A stretch of DNA of 64,000 nt from Parapedobacter pyrenivorans_A (GTDB lineage Bacteria > Bacteroidota > Bacteroidia > Sphingobacteriales > Sphingobacteriaceae), in contig NZ_JBHEUZ010000001.1 in assembly GCF_041925275.1 (NCBI RefSeq), forward strand, positions 1 through 64,000, written 5' to 3'. The translations under genes and the position numbers were made by a program. Under the pieces are notes generated by a model. The model did no database searches. It was not told the DNA's origin and saw nothing but the letters and a program-made list of their open reading frames with translations. This document shows positions 44,764 to 53,969 of the stretch, one piece after another; the stretch's first letter is position 1; every line of letters starts with the position of its first letter.

Positions 44764-45870
44764 ATGAAACAGACATTAGACATTGTACCCTTAAAATCGT
44801 GGATTGATACCGGCGACCTGCCATTGGTCATCGCCGGCCCATGCAGCGCCGAAACGGAAGAGCAAGTGCTCGCTACCGCACACCTGCTGGCCAATACCGG
44901 TAAAGTCAATGTACTCCGTGCAGGCATCTGGAAACCACGTACGCGCCCCGGTGAATTCGAAGGTATCGGAAGCGTTGGCCTTCAGTGGCTCCGCAAAGCG
45001 AAGGAAGAAACCGGTCTTCCGATTACCACAGAGGTGGCTACGGCCAAACACGTCGAAGAAGCGCTTGCTGCCGGGGTGGATATCCTGTGGATAGGTGCCC
45101 GCTCCACGGCCAATCCATTCACCGTACAGGAAATAGCCGATGCCCTGCAAGGTGTCGACGTGCCGGTATTAATCAAAAATCCGGTCAATCCAGACCTCTC
45201 CCTATGGCTCGGCGCCTTGGAACGTGTAAACCGGGCGGGCATCAAAAAGCTGGGCGCTATACACCGTGGCTTCTCTTCGTACGAAAAGACCGCTTTCCGC
45301 AACGAACCTATGTGGGACCTCGCGATCCAGCTGAAGACCATGGTGCCCGATCTTCCAGTCATCAACGATCCCAGCCACATCTGCGGTAACCGTGAATTGA
45401 TCCCGTACATTGCACAAAAGGCACTCGATATGGATATGCAGGGGCTCATCATCGAATCGCATATCGATCCGTCCGTGGCATGGACCGACGCAAAACAACA
45501 GGTGACCCCACAAGCACTTGCCGAACTCATCACCAACCTGGTGGCCCGGCATGCGGAATCGAACGACCCGGTATTCGAAGACAAATTGGCTGGGTTTCGA
45601 AAAGAAATCGATAAACTGGACGACCAAATCATCAAAATACTGAGTGACCGGATGAAAATCGTTGAGAAAATAGGCGAATACAAGCGTGACAACAACGTGA
45701 CCATCCTGCAAGTGAGCCGATGGGACGAAATCATCCATAAGCGCAGTAACGTAGCGCAGGCACTCAAGCTCGATAAAGACTTTACCGTTAAGCTACTGGA
45801 GCTGATCCACAATGAATCCATCCGTAAGCAAAATGAAATTATGAACATCACACCTGCAGCGGAGGCATAA
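44764..45870 (+). CDS. aroF: Bifunctional DAHP synthase (AroA-beta/KDPS-like)/chorismate mutase
   Basis: 368 residues. The N-terminal part (about 1-255) is a type I-beta DAHP synthase: LVIAGPCSAETEEQ, RAGIWKPRTRPGEFEGIG, AIHRGFSSYEKTAFRN and NDPSHICGNRE. It makes DAHP from PEP and erythrose 4-phosphate, the entry to the shikimate pathway. The C-terminal part (about 275-355) is an AroQ-type chorismate mutase (FRKEIDKLDDQIIKILSDRM, KIGEYKRDNN). Fusion of pathway entry with the Phe/Tyr branch point allows allosteric coupling, and this order is usual in Bacteroidota. Its TAA shares the last A with the aroA ATG. Confidence 0.96.
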   Translation: MKQTLDIVPLKSWIDTGDLPLVIAGPCSAETEEQVLATAHLLANTGKVNVLRAGIWKPRTRPGEFEGIGSVGLQWLRKAKEETGLPITTEVATAKHVEEALAAGVDILWIGARSTANPFTVQEIADALQGVDVPVLIKNPVNPDLSLWLGALERVNRAGIKKLGAIHRGFSSYEKTAFRNEPMWDLAIQLKTMVPDLPVINDPSHICGNRELIPYIAQKALDMDMQGLIIESHIDPSVAWTDAKQQVTPQALAELITNLVARHAESNDPVFEDKLAGFRKEIDKLDDQIIKILSDRMKIVEKIGEYKRDNNVTILQVSRWDEIIHKRSNVAQALKLDKDFTVKLLELIHNESIRKQNEIMNITPAAEA

Positions 45871-47126
45871 TGGCAGATCGGGCAATCGGGCTCTCCCACC
45901 CAACCAAATCGCTCGGGGGTACGGTACAGCTTACGGGCTCAAAAAGTGAAAGTAACCGGGCGCTGATCATCGAAGCGCTCGGCGGCGGCAAAGTAACGAT
46001 CGAAAATCTCTCTGAGGCTGCCGATACCGTGACGCTTCGGCAGGCACTTACCGACGTAGCAACCGCCAACACGGATTCCGAAATACGGATTGATATCGGG
46101 CCCGCAGGCACAGCAATGCGGTTTCTAACCGCCTATCTGGCCATCGCCGGGGGCCGTTATCACCTCACCGGGAGCGAACGCATGAAACAGCGACCCATCG
46201 GCATGTTGGCAGACGCCCTGAAAATACTGGGGGCCGACATCCAATACGCAGGGCAATCCGGCTACCCACCACTCTCCATACAGGGCGGATTCGTTCAACG
46301 TGCCTCCGCTGTACGGATAAAAGGTGATGTGAGCAGCCAATATTTGTCGGCATTACTGCTTATTGCCAATGTACTACCCAACGGACTGGAGCTGCAGATT
46401 GAAGGTCCGCTTACCTCCCGCCCGTACCTCACCATGACGCTGGACATGCTTGCAGAAGCCGGTATCTCGCACCAATGGATGGGCGACACCATATCCATCG
46501 CTAAGCAGACGGCTAAACCTTGTCGGTTGACCATCGAGCCGGATTGGAGCGCGGCGTCTTATTGGTATGCGATGGTAGCGTTGGCCGAAAAAGCTGACCT
46601 GTTTCTACCCAACCTGAAGCGGCATAGTCTCCAAGGGGATGCGGCAATCGCATCCATCATGGCCCATTTCGGGGTGGTTTCCACGTTTGAAAACGGTGGA
46701 CTCCGTATACAAAAGGCCTCTTCAGGTGCCGCCACAGAAGTAAAAGAACTTGATTTCACGGCTTGCCCCGACTTGGCCCAAACGGTGATTGTTTGCGCAG
46801 CAGCACAACGGCGTAACCTTTCGTTTACCGGCTTGCATACACTGAAAATCAAGGAAACCGACCGGGTGGCGGCATTGCAACACGAACTCGGTAAAATCGG
46901 TGTGCAGCTGGTGGAAGACGGGGCAATGTGCCATCTCCGCACCGACGGACTGTTTCGGCCAGGAAGCCTGACTATTGATACGTATGAAGATCACCGTATG
47001 GCCATGGCCTTTGCCCCACTGGCACTACTATTCGATCATATGCAGATCAATGAACCGGACGTGGTGGAAAAATCATATCCCGATTTCTGGAAACATTTGA
47101 AACAACAGGGATTTGTTATATCTTAG
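45870..47126 (+). CDS. aroA: 3-phosphoshikimate 1-carboxyvinyltransferase (EPSP synthase)
   Basis: 418 residues, an inside-out alpha/beta barrel enzyme. It joins PEP and shikimate 3-phosphate. Motifs are LTGSKSESNRALIIEAL near the N-terminus (PEP/S3P site), IGPAGTAMRFLTAYLA, GSERMKQRPIG, and near the end IKETDRVAALQHEL and DTYEDHRMAMAFAPLAL. The LGAGTAMRPL signature of other phyla is replaced by GPAGTAMRFL. The ATG overlaps the previous stop by 1 nt, indicating coupled translation. Confidence 0.95.
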   Translation: MADRAIGLSHPTKSLGGTVQLTGSKSESNRALIIEALGGGKVTIENLSEAADTVTLRQALTDVATANTDSEIRIDIGPAGTAMRFLTAYLAIAGGRYHLTGSERMKQRPIGMLADALKILGADIQYAGQSGYPPLSIQGGFVQRASAVRIKGDVSSQYLSALLLIANVLPNGLELQIEGPLTSRPYLTMTLDMLAEAGISHQWMGDTISIAKQTAKPCRLTIEPDWSAASYWYAMVALAEKADLFLPNLKRHSLQGDAAIASIMAHFGVVSTFENGGLRIQKASSGAATEVKELDFTACPDLAQTVIVCAAAQRRNLSFTGLHTLKIKETDRVAALQHELGKIGVQLVEDGAMCHLRTDGLFRPGSLTIDTYEDHRMAMAFAPLALLFDHMQINEPDVVEKSYPDFWKHLKQQGFVIS

Positions 47127-47145
47127 CCCGACCAAAAATCAGAAA

Positions 47146-47187
47146 GTCTGGTGTCTGGTATCTAAAAGCTAACAGCTAGTATCTAAA
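47146..47187. repeat. Heptad-type intergenic repeat, copy b (six perfect units)
   Basis: Six consecutive 7-mers, all of form NNCTNNN: GTCTGGT (twice), ATCTAAA (third and sixth), AGCTAAC and AGCTAGT. The array ends 2 nt before the aroC ATG. It is the cleanest copy of the family in the window. Confidence 0.65.
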
Positions 47188-47189
47188 GA

Positions 47190-48290
47190 ATGGCAGGGAA
47201 CTCATTTGGAGATGTATTTCGTATTACCACTTTCGGCGAGTCACACGGCGAGGCTATTGGCGTCATCATTGATGGTTGCCCGGCAAACATCGCGGTCGAC
47301 GAGTCGTTCATCCAATCCGAGTTGGATAAGCGCCGTCCGGGGCAGTCGAAAATCACCACACAGCGCAAAGAGAGCGATGCAGCCCAACTACTTTCCGGCG
47401 TATTCGAGGGCAAAACCACGGGTACACCGCTGGCCATGCTTATCCCCAATGAAGACCAGCGATCTAAGGACTATTCACACATCAAGGACAAATACCGGCC
47501 TTCACATGCTGACTATACCTACCAAATAAAGTACGGCATCCGCGACTACCGCGGTGGTGGGCGCTCATCTGCGCGCGAGACTGCTGCACGGGTGGCAGCA
47601 GGCGCGGTAGCGAAAAGCCTCCTTGCTCAAGCAGGTATCCGCATCTTCGCCCATGTCTCGGGTGTTGGCAAAATTGAAGCGCCAAACCTGGAACCGCTTC
47701 CAATCGACGAACTCGTGGCTATCCGCGAAAGCAACATCGTACGCTGTGCCGACCCTGCAACAGCCAATGAGATGGTCGATTTTATAGACGGTGTACGCAA
47801 AGCAGGCGATACCGTAGGGGGCCGCATAAGCGTGGTCATCCAACACGTACCCGTCGGTCTGGGCGAGCCCGTTTTCGATAAACTGCACGCCGATTTGGCA
47901 AAAGCCATGCTTAGCATCAATGCGGTTCACGGTTTCGAATACGGATCGGGGTTCGCAGGATCGGAAATGAAAGGCTCCGAGCACAACGACATCTTCGTCA
48001 ACCCCGAACAGGACGCAAAGAACCTTAAAACATTGACCAACTTCTCGGGTGGTATCCAGGGGGGAATCTCCAACGGCATGGACATTACCTTCCGTGTGGC
48101 GTTCAAACCCGTCGCCACCATCATGCAAGCGCAGCCCACCGTTGACCAAACCGGTGAAACCAGCGAAATCACCGGCAAAGGTCGCCACGATCCCTGCGTG
48201 GTGCCGCGGGCGGTTATCATCGTGGAAGCAATGGCTGCGTTGGTTATGGCCGACCATTTACTCAAAAACCGGATTTATGACGCCAAATAA
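47190..48290 (+). CDS. aroC: Chorismate synthase
   Basis: Converts EPSP to chorismate using reduced FMN. 366 residues. Signature regions are FGESHGEAIGVIIDGCP near residue 10, RRPGQSKITTQRKE (Arg-rich), YRGGGRSSARETAARVAAGA and GGISNGMDITFRVAFKP. Normal family length. A repeat array fills the short spacer before it. The last 14 nt overlap the start of the ROK kinase gene, so the two share a transcript. Confidence 0.97.
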   Translation: MAGNSFGDVFRITTFGESHGEAIGVIIDGCPANIAVDESFIQSELDKRRPGQSKITTQRKESDAAQLLSGVFEGKTTGTPLAMLIPNEDQRSKDYSHIKDKYRPSHADYTYQIKYGIRDYRGGGRSSARETAARVAAGAVAKSLLAQAGIRIFAHVSGVGKIEAPNLEPLPIDELVAIRESNIVRCADPATANEMVDFIDGVRKAGDTVGGRISVVIQHVPVGLGEPVFDKLHADLAKAMLSINAVHGFEYGSGFAGSEMKGSEHNDIFVNPEQDAKNLKTLTNFSGGIQGGISNGMDITFRVAFKPVATIMQAQPTVDQTGETSEITGKGRHDPCVVPRAVIIVEAMAALVMADHLLKNRIYDAK

Positions 48291-49137
48291 GCCCTTTGTA
48301 ATCGCTGCGGACATCGGGGGCACGCATGTTACAGCCGCTTTGGTTGACACCAATGATTGGCAAGTGATTACGGAATCTACCGTTAGGCACTCCGTTAATT
48401 CACACGCAGATGCTAAATCGATTTTATCGGCTTGGTCTACTCCTTTCCAGGAAGTTATCCGGAACCGGCCTACAATCGTAATGCCCTCCATCGGGATTGC
48501 GATGCCGGGGCCTTTTGACTACGAAAACGGTATTTCGTATATGCGGGACCAAGACAAATACGACAATCTGTACGGAATGGACATCCGGATGGAATTGGCG
48601 GAACGTATCGGTGTGGATGGTGCAAACATCCGTTTTATCAATGATGCCGCTGCATTCTTACAGGGCGAAGTGTTTGCGGGTAAGCACAACGGCTTCCCGA
48701 AGGTGTTGGGTATCACCCTGGGAACAGGGCTAGGTACCGCCGTGTGGGAACGGGGTAGCAATGCCACGGACGCCGATCTGTGGAAGACACCCTACCTCGA
48801 CAGTAATGCCGAAGAATACTTAGTGACCCGGTGGTTTGTCCGCAAAGCCGCGCAACACCACATCGGCGTAACCGGTCTAAGGGAGTTACTGGAATTGCGC
48901 AATAAGCACGCGATTATAGACGATATCTTAGCGGAATATAGCAACCACCTCCTTCATTTCATCCGCTTTTTCGGCGAAAAGGAAACGACCGATAGATTGA
49001 TTATCGGTGGCAACATAGCAAAAGCCTGGGATATTTTCCGGGCATTCAACCCCATTGCCTTCGACCGTTTCAACATCCGTATAAGTCAATTGGGCGAACA
49101 CGCCGCATTGATTGGGGCCGCTGCACAGTTCGCATAA
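48277..49137 (+). CDS. ROK family protein (sugar kinase-like)
   Basis: 286 residues. Phosphate-1 loop ADIGGTHVTAALVD near residue 11, a MPGPFDYENGISYM region, catalytic FINDAAAFLQGE and phosphate-2 LGITLGTGLGTAVWE. No Cys-rich zinc motif (CxCGxxGC) is present, unlike typical ROK glucokinases, and no HTH, so it is not a repressor. It probably phosphorylates a sugar or amino sugar. The ATG at 48277 gives an overlap of 14 nt with aroC; the frame is open further up inside aroC. Why a sugar kinase ends an aromatic operon is unclear. Confidence 0.86.
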   Translation: MTPNKPFVIAADIGGTHVTAALVDTNDWQVITESTVRHSVNSHADAKSILSAWSTPFQEVIRNRPTIVMPSIGIAMPGPFDYENGISYMRDQDKYDNLYGMDIRMELAERIGVDGANIRFINDAAAFLQGEVFAGKHNGFPKVLGITLGTGLGTAVWERGSNATDADLWKTPYLDSNAEEYLVTRWFVRKAAQHHIGVTGLRELLELRNKHAIIDDILAEYSNHLLHFIRFFGEKETTDRLIIGGNIAKAWDIFRAFNPIAFDRFNIRISQLGEHAALIGAAAQFA

Positions 49138-49157
49138 ATGGACGGAATAGGAACAAC

Positions 49158-51578
49158 TTAGTCAAATAACGCCGGATACTTCTGTGGGTTCGATTCGTGC
49201 ATGATGGCATACACCGCTTCGATGACGTCATCTGCCGAAGGTTTGGAGAAATAATCACCATCCGACCCATAGGGTGGGCGATGGGCCTTCGCCGTTAATG
49301 TGCGCGGTTGGCCATCGAGGTGGTAATATCCATTTTGAACCTCCAAAACCTGCTGTAGGATAAATGCGGAGGCACCTCCGGGCACATCTTCGTCCACTAC
49401 CAATAACTTGTTGGTTTTGCTGAGCGACTGGGCGCAAAGGTGTTCTTCGTCAAATGGCTGCAGGGTCTGTGGGTCTACTATTTCAATGGATATCCCCAGT
49501 TTCACCAACTCAGCCGAGGCTTCCTGCACCACACGCAGCGTCGATCCGTAGGACACCACCGTCACATCCTCACCCGACCTAACTATTTCGGCTTTACCTA
49601 ACGGCACGGTGAATTCACCGACATTGGCCGGCATACGTTCTTTGATCCGATAGCCATTAAGGCACTCGATGACCAACGCGGGTTCGTCAGACCGCAGCAA
49701 CGTATTGTACATACCGGCAGCCTGGGTCATGTTCCGCGGCACGCATACATGGATACCCCGGAGGGAACCCAATATCATGCTCATCGGTGAGCCCGAGTGC
49801 CAAATCCCTTCCAATCGATGGCCACGCGTGCGGATAATCAGCGGTGCTTTCTGGCCGCCCTTTGTCCGGTAGCTCAGACTGGCTACGTCATCCGTCAAAA
49901 CAGTGAGGCCATACACCAAATAATCGAGGTATTGGATCTCAGCAATGGGCCTCAACCCCCGCATGGCCAGTCCCATGCCCTGGCCGATGATGGCTGCCTC
50001 GCGTATGCCGGTATCGAAAATACGATGTTCTCCATACTTAGCCTGCAACCCCGCAAACCCCTGGTTTACGTCGCCTATTTTACCGACGTCCTCCCCAAAT
50101 GCAACGATCCGCACATCCCGGGCAAAATTGGCATCGAAACAAGCATTGAGCACTTCGCGCCCGTCTACGGGTTTACTGTCCGGCCCATATGCTGTAGCGA
50201 CAACAGGTACATGTTGCGGAGCTTCGGGGGTTTCCGAGAATAAATGGGAATTATAGCGGCCATGGTTGATTTTCTGCTTCCCGATATACCATGCCAGTAA
50301 GGCTGACTTCTCCTCGCTTTGCGTATCGCGCAATAACCGGATGGCCCGCCTCACCGTACCGTACACTTCCTTGAGCGATGGCTCAGTCAATGACTTCAGT
50401 TCATTGAGCAACATCCGGGTCGTTTCATGGGAAATCGCTGTCAGTAATCCGATTGCTTCCTCCACTTCCTTCTTCAGGGTCTTGTTGTAATCAGCCCAAG
50501 CGCGCCGCTGCTCGGCACGTACCCTATCTTTCAGGGTACGCTCTATCACCGTCAATTCATCCTCTTCGGCAATACCCGATTCAATCATCCAAGCCCGCAT
50601 TTTAGCGATGCAATCGTATTCCTCTTCCCAAGCCAATCGCTCGGCAGACTTATACCGCTCATGCGAGCCGGACGAGGAATGGCCTTGCGGTTGGGTCATC
50701 TCCGTAACATGTATCAGTACAGGGATGTGCTGCTCGCGACTAATTTTAGCCGCCTGCTCATATGTCTCGCAAAGACCGGGGTAATCCCAGCCCTTCACCT
50801 TGAAAATCTCAAGACCCGCTCCTTTTTCGTCACGTTGGAATCCTTTGAGCACCTCCGATATATCCGCCTTGGTCGTTTGCACCTCATTGGACACCGAAAT
50901 ACCATAGCCATCGTCCCATATAGAAATCACCACCGGAATTTGCCTCACACCTGCTGTATTCACCGCCTCGAAAAACACGCCTTCGGATGTAGATGCATTG
51001 CCTACTGTACCGAATGCCACCTCATTGCCGTTATTGGAAAAGGTCGTCATTCCTCCCAGATCGGGGTTATTCCGATACATCTTTGAGGCCAAGCCGAACC
51101 CTAGTAAACGGGGCATCTGCCCACCTGTCGTCGATATGTCCGCAGCCGCATTCTTCATCAACGTCTGGTCTACCCAAAGACCTTCGGGTGTAAGCATGCG
51201 CGTAGCGAAATGGCTATTCATCTGCCGCCCGGCAGATGAGGGATCAGCTTCAACATCGGGATGCGCATACAGCTGCGAAAAGAATTGATAGACCGAAACG
51301 ATTCCAGTAGCAAACATGAAGGTCTGATCGCGGTAATAACCGGAGCGCCAATCTCCAAGCTGGAATACTTTTGCCATCGCTAGCTGTGCCAACTCCTTGC
51401 CATCACCGAAAACCCCGAATTTAGCCTTCCCTGTCAACACCTCCTTCCGTCCCAATAAACTAACGGACCTACTCTCCACGGCAAGGCGATAGTCGTCGAT
51501 GACAATCGATTTAAAATCATCGTAACTAAGTTTGGTGCGGGATGGATGTTCGCTTTGTTTAATATGGGTATCAGACAT
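49158..51578 (-). CDS. 2-oxoacid dehydrogenase E1, fused alpha and beta subunits
   Basis: 806 residues. The alpha half (about 30-350) binds ThDP (region near VGNASTSEGVFFEAVN and VVISIWDDGYGISVSNE). The beta half (about 470-806) has DVRIVAFGEDVGKIGDVNQGF, FDTGIREAAIIGQGMGLA, QYLDYLVYGL and a transketolase C-terminal domain. The enzyme decarboxylates a 2-oxoacid and passes the acyl group to E2; in Bacteroidota such fusions are usually called branched-chain or unspecified E1. E2 and E3 genes are not nearby. The start at 51578 is chosen because sequence before it (frame open to 51698) is the promoter spacer. Confidence 0.9.
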   Translation of the reverse strand: MSDTHIKQSEHPSRTKLSYDDFKSIVIDDYRLAVESRSVSLLGRKEVLTGKAKFGVFGDGKELAQLAMAKVFQLGDWRSGYYRDQTFMFATGIVSVYQFFSQLYAHPDVEADPSSAGRQMNSHFATRMLTPEGLWVDQTLMKNAAADISTTGGQMPRLLGFGLASKMYRNNPDLGGMTTFSNNGNEVAFGTVGNASTSEGVFFEAVNTAGVRQIPVVISIWDDGYGISVSNEVQTTKADISEVLKGFQRDEKGAGLEIFKVKGWDYPGLCETYEQAAKISREQHIPVLIHVTEMTQPQGHSSSGSHERYKSAERLAWEEEYDCIAKMRAWMIESGIAEEDELTVIERTLKDRVRAEQRRAWADYNKTLKKEVEEAIGLLTAISHETTRMLLNELKSLTEPSLKEVYGTVRRAIRLLRDTQSEEKSALLAWYIGKQKINHGRYNSHLFSETPEAPQHVPVVATAYGPDSKPVDGREVLNACFDANFARDVRIVAFGEDVGKIGDVNQGFAGLQAKYGEHRIFDTGIREAAIIGQGMGLAMRGLRPIAEIQYLDYLVYGLTVLTDDVASLSYRTKGGQKAPLIIRTRGHRLEGIWHSGSPMSMILGSLRGIHVCVPRNMTQAAGMYNTLLRSDEPALVIECLNGYRIKERMPANVGEFTVPLGKAEIVRSGEDVTVVSYGSTLRVVQEASAELVKLGISIEIVDPQTLQPFDEEHLCAQSLSKTNKLLVVDEDVPGGASAFILQQVLEVQNGYYHLDGQPRTLTAKAHRPPYGSDGDYFSKPSADDVIEAVYAIMHESNPQKYPALFD

Positions 51579-51597
51579 AATTAAATTGCGTTTGCTC

Positions 51598-51627
51598 CAA
51601 AAATAGAGAAAAAATATTTGTTCAAAA
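51598..51627 (-). promoter_or_regulatory. Promoter of the E1 dehydrogenase gene
   Basis: On the minus strand TATTTTTG (51598-51605) is an exact TAnnTTTG, with TTTTG (51623-51627) 17 nt upstream, a little closer than the usual 19-21. The 262-nt spacer around it holds no supported gene. Confidence 0.45.
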
Positions 51628-51840
51628 GCGATGTCCGCTTTTAAATTCAGTTGCTTTTGTCGGTTTTGGCAAAATTGGCCGCTTGCTACGGGTAGCATTG
51701 GCTTGCACGCAGTTGGCGCAGCGAAACCCGCCTGTATTATTCAACACAGTAGTATAACGCTTCCCAAAGGAAAAGATTGCATGGAAAGTGCTAAAATTAA
51801 TTAACAGGGAGTAGGGCTGCCGGGTCGTCCGCAAACGGCG

Positions 51841-52035
51841 CTAACCCAACAGGGATGCTACCCGGCCGATCTGTCCGTCTTCCAATCGAACCTTAATGCC
51901 CCGCGAATGAAAGGGGGCAGACGTAAGTATATCCTTCACCACCCCCTCCGTAAGCCGACCACTACGTTGGTCCTTCTTAAGTACGATAGCAACTTCCAAG
52001 CCCGGGTAAATGTCTTTACGATATTTCCCTTCCAT
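51841..52035 (-). CDS. YwbE family protein
   Basis: 64 residues, nearly identical in pattern to the small YwbE (DUF2196) family: YRKDIYPGLEVAIVLKKDQ, TEGVVKDILTSAPFHSRG, IKVRLEDGQIGRV. Function is unknown; the fold is predicted to be a small beta barrel. It is downstream of the Dabb gene and upstream of the E1 gene, with no clear operon link. Confidence 0.88.
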   Translation of the reverse strand: MEGKYRKDIYPGLEVAIVLKKDQRSGRLTEGVVKDILTSAPFHSRGIKVRLEDGQIGRVASLLG

Positions 52036-52086
52036 ATCTTCACAAAATTACCGTATTGCCAATCGGGACCTGCCATCGGCAGCTCA

Positions 52087-52551
52087 TTACTTCAACCACG
52101 AGTCATGTACCGCCACCTTGTTCCAAAATTTAGAATACTTGTCGATAGCGGCAAGGTGAATCGGATGGGTCTCATACGTATTGATGTCTTCCATGGTATC
52201 AAAGTACACCAACAAGTTGTAAGTGAAGCTATTGTCTACGACATCACGGTCATGTGTACTCGCAGCCCGTCCGTAATGGAGCGATTTGATAGTCGGAATG
52301 GCTTTCAATTCCTCAAAAAAGTTGGCAAAATCGTTGATTTCTTGTTCAGACAGCCCATCATTGAGCCAAAAAAGCACGTAATGTGCAATTACTTCTTTGT
52401 TTTCCATTTTCTCGTTCGTTTCGTCGTTTGTGTTTGCTTGATTATTCTCTTGATTTGATGTCGGTGATGCACATGCGGCCAGCATACCACTGCCTACACC
52501 CGCCAGGGCAACTGCTGCCCCCGCTCGCTTGATAAAATGACGTCTTTCCAT
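52087..52551 (-). CDS. Exported Dabb (stress-responsive A/B barrel) lipoprotein
   Basis: 154 residues. The N-terminus combines a Tat motif (ERRHFIKRAGAAVALAGVG) with a lipobox (LAAC, about residue 27), so it should be a Tat-exported lipoprotein. A low-complexity Asn/Glu linker (about 30-50) leads to a Dabb ferredoxin-like domain (VIAHYVLFWLNDGLSEQEI, SLHYGRAAS, LLVYFDTMEDINTYETHPIHL). Related domains form dimeric barrels, some enzymatic. Role unknown. The spacer upstream holds a heptad repeat. Confidence 0.88.
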   Translation of the reverse strand: MERRHFIKRAGAAVALAGVGSGMLAACASPTSNQENNQANTNDETNEKMENKEVIAHYVLFWLNDGLSEQEINDFANFFEELKAIPTIKSLHYGRAASTHDRDVVDNSFTYNLLVYFDTMEDINTYETHPIHLAAIDKYSKFWNKVAVHDSWLK

Positions 52552-52570
52552 AATTGTTGATTTGTTGTTT

Positions 52571-52614
52571 GCTTTTTTGCTATTTGCTTTTTTGTTGTAC
52601 GCTTATTACTTATT
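52571..52614. repeat. Heptad-type intergenic repeat, copy c
   Basis: Units GCTTTTTT, GCTATTT, GCTTTTTT, GTTGTAC, GCTTATT and ACTTATT follow one another with 7-8 nt period, 20 nt upstream of the Dabb start and just after rseP in the transcribed direction. Confidence 0.5.
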
Positions 52615-52635
52615 GGCTCAATGCCCTTCGTAAAA

Positions 52636-53964
52636 TCACTTGTTGACAATCTTTAGGATGTCATTACCGAAAACAAAGACCATGAGGGCCAGCAAGATAA
52701 AAAAGCCCGCAATCTGCGCCTTCTCGAGGAATTTGTCGCTCAACGGCTTTCCCTGGATCATTTCAACGAGTAAAAACACAACATGCCCCCCATCCAACGC
52801 CGGAATCGGCAGGAAATTCATCAGCGCCAAAGCCATGGAAAGCAGCCCTACCAAAGTCCAGAACCTCACCCAATCCACTTCAGAGCCAAACATGGTAGCG
52901 ATGCGAACGGGCCCCGATATGGCCTTGTCTGCACGCAATTCCCCCGTCGCTATTTTACCTAACCCCTTCGCATTGTCAATCAGTGTTCCCCAAGCCTTCG
53001 AGGCCCCGATTGGCAGCGACTCGAAAAAGCCATAGTGGGTAGTTACGTAGGGGAAATCGGTATCTTCCCCTATGAGGAATCCAAGCGCCCCTTCCTCCGG
53101 CACCGTAGCCTGCACCGTAGCGGTGTCTCCACCACGTAACAAAACCAATTCCACTTCCTTCCCGGAGCTGCCTCCTATAATCTCCTTCACTTGATCCCAA
53201 AAGGGTGTTGCCGTCCCATTAATACTCAAAATACTGTCGCCTCGCTGAATCCCTGCCTGCTGAGCGACACTTCCTGTCACGATCGAATCGACAGCCATCG
53301 TACGTCTCCGCAGACCGACAAACTCATTTCGGTCGTAATCGGCAACGGAGTTCAGAATATCCCCCGGTACCGGTATGGACATGGTTTCCCCAGCACGTAC
53401 CACCGTCAGCATCGTGTTACCCATGAGTACTTTCGAACCGATTAGATCATTGAACCGCAGAACCGGTTGACCGTCCACTTCGGTAATGCGATCGCCTGCT
53501 TGCAAGCCAATCTGTTTGCCTATCACCCCGGGCGTTATGCCGTTCACCAGCTGGGTATTATCCACATACGTTTCGCCATATTTGAACGTGAGCATCCAGA
53601 AAATAAATATACCCAAGATAATGTTCACGATGATCCCCCCCATCATCACGATGAGACGCTGCCATGCCGGTTTTGAACGAAATTCCCACGGTTGGGGTTC
53701 GCCCTGAAGCTGCTCGGTGTCCATCGATTCGTCAATCATCCCGGCAATTTTGACATAACCGCCCAATGGCAGCCAGCCAATACCATACTCGCAACCCTTA
53801 TAGGTAAACTTGAAAAGCTTAACACCCCAGGCATCAAAAAACAGGTAGAATTTCTCCACCTTAATCCCAAACGCACGCGCGGCAATGAAATGGCCAAATT
53901 CGTGCAACACAATCAATATGGAAAGGCCTAATAACACCTGGCCGATCATCACCAATACACCCAT
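52636..53964 (-). CDS. rseP: RIP zinc metalloprotease RseP (site-2 protease)
   Basis: 442 residues, inner membrane. The HEFGH zinc motif (His21, Glu22, His25) lies in the first helix; the second half of the site, NFLPIPALDGGH, lies near residue 385. Two PDZ-like domains sit between (about 135-200 and 215-290). Members cut anti-sigma factors or remnant signal peptides in the membrane. The gene lies 5 nt downstream of dxr, a pairing conserved in many bacteria. Confidence 0.96.
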   Translation of the reverse strand: MGVLVMIGQVLLGLSILIVLHEFGHFIAARAFGIKVEKFYLFFDAWGVKLFKFTYKGCEYGIGWLPLGGYVKIAGMIDESMDTEQLQGEPQPWEFRSKPAWQRLIVMMGGIIVNIILGIFIFWMLTFKYGETYVDNTQLVNGITPGVIGKQIGLQAGDRITEVDGQPVLRFNDLIGSKVLMGNTMLTVVRAGETMSIPVPGDILNSVADYDRNEFVGLRRRTMAVDSIVTGSVAQQAGIQRGDSILSINGTATPFWDQVKEIIGGSSGKEVELVLLRGGDTATVQATVPEEGALGFLIGEDTDFPYVTTHYGFFESLPIGASKAWGTLIDNAKGLGKIATGELRADKAISGPVRIATMFGSEVDWVRFWTLVGLLSMALALMNFLPIPALDGGHVVFLLVEMIQGKPLSDKFLEKAQIAGFFILLALMVFVFGNDILKIVNK

Positions 53965-53969
53965 TTATT

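Noticed and set aside
47146..47187. CRISPR or microsatellite reading of the heptad array
   Set aside because: Units vary in sequence, there are no spacers or cas genes, and the period is 7 nt; a different class of repeat.
51622..51834. Minus-strand 70-residue frame with a CxxC (RCANC)
   Set aside because: It overlaps the promoter spacer of the E1 gene, has no known pattern apart from the CxxC and an atypical composition; not supported as a gene.
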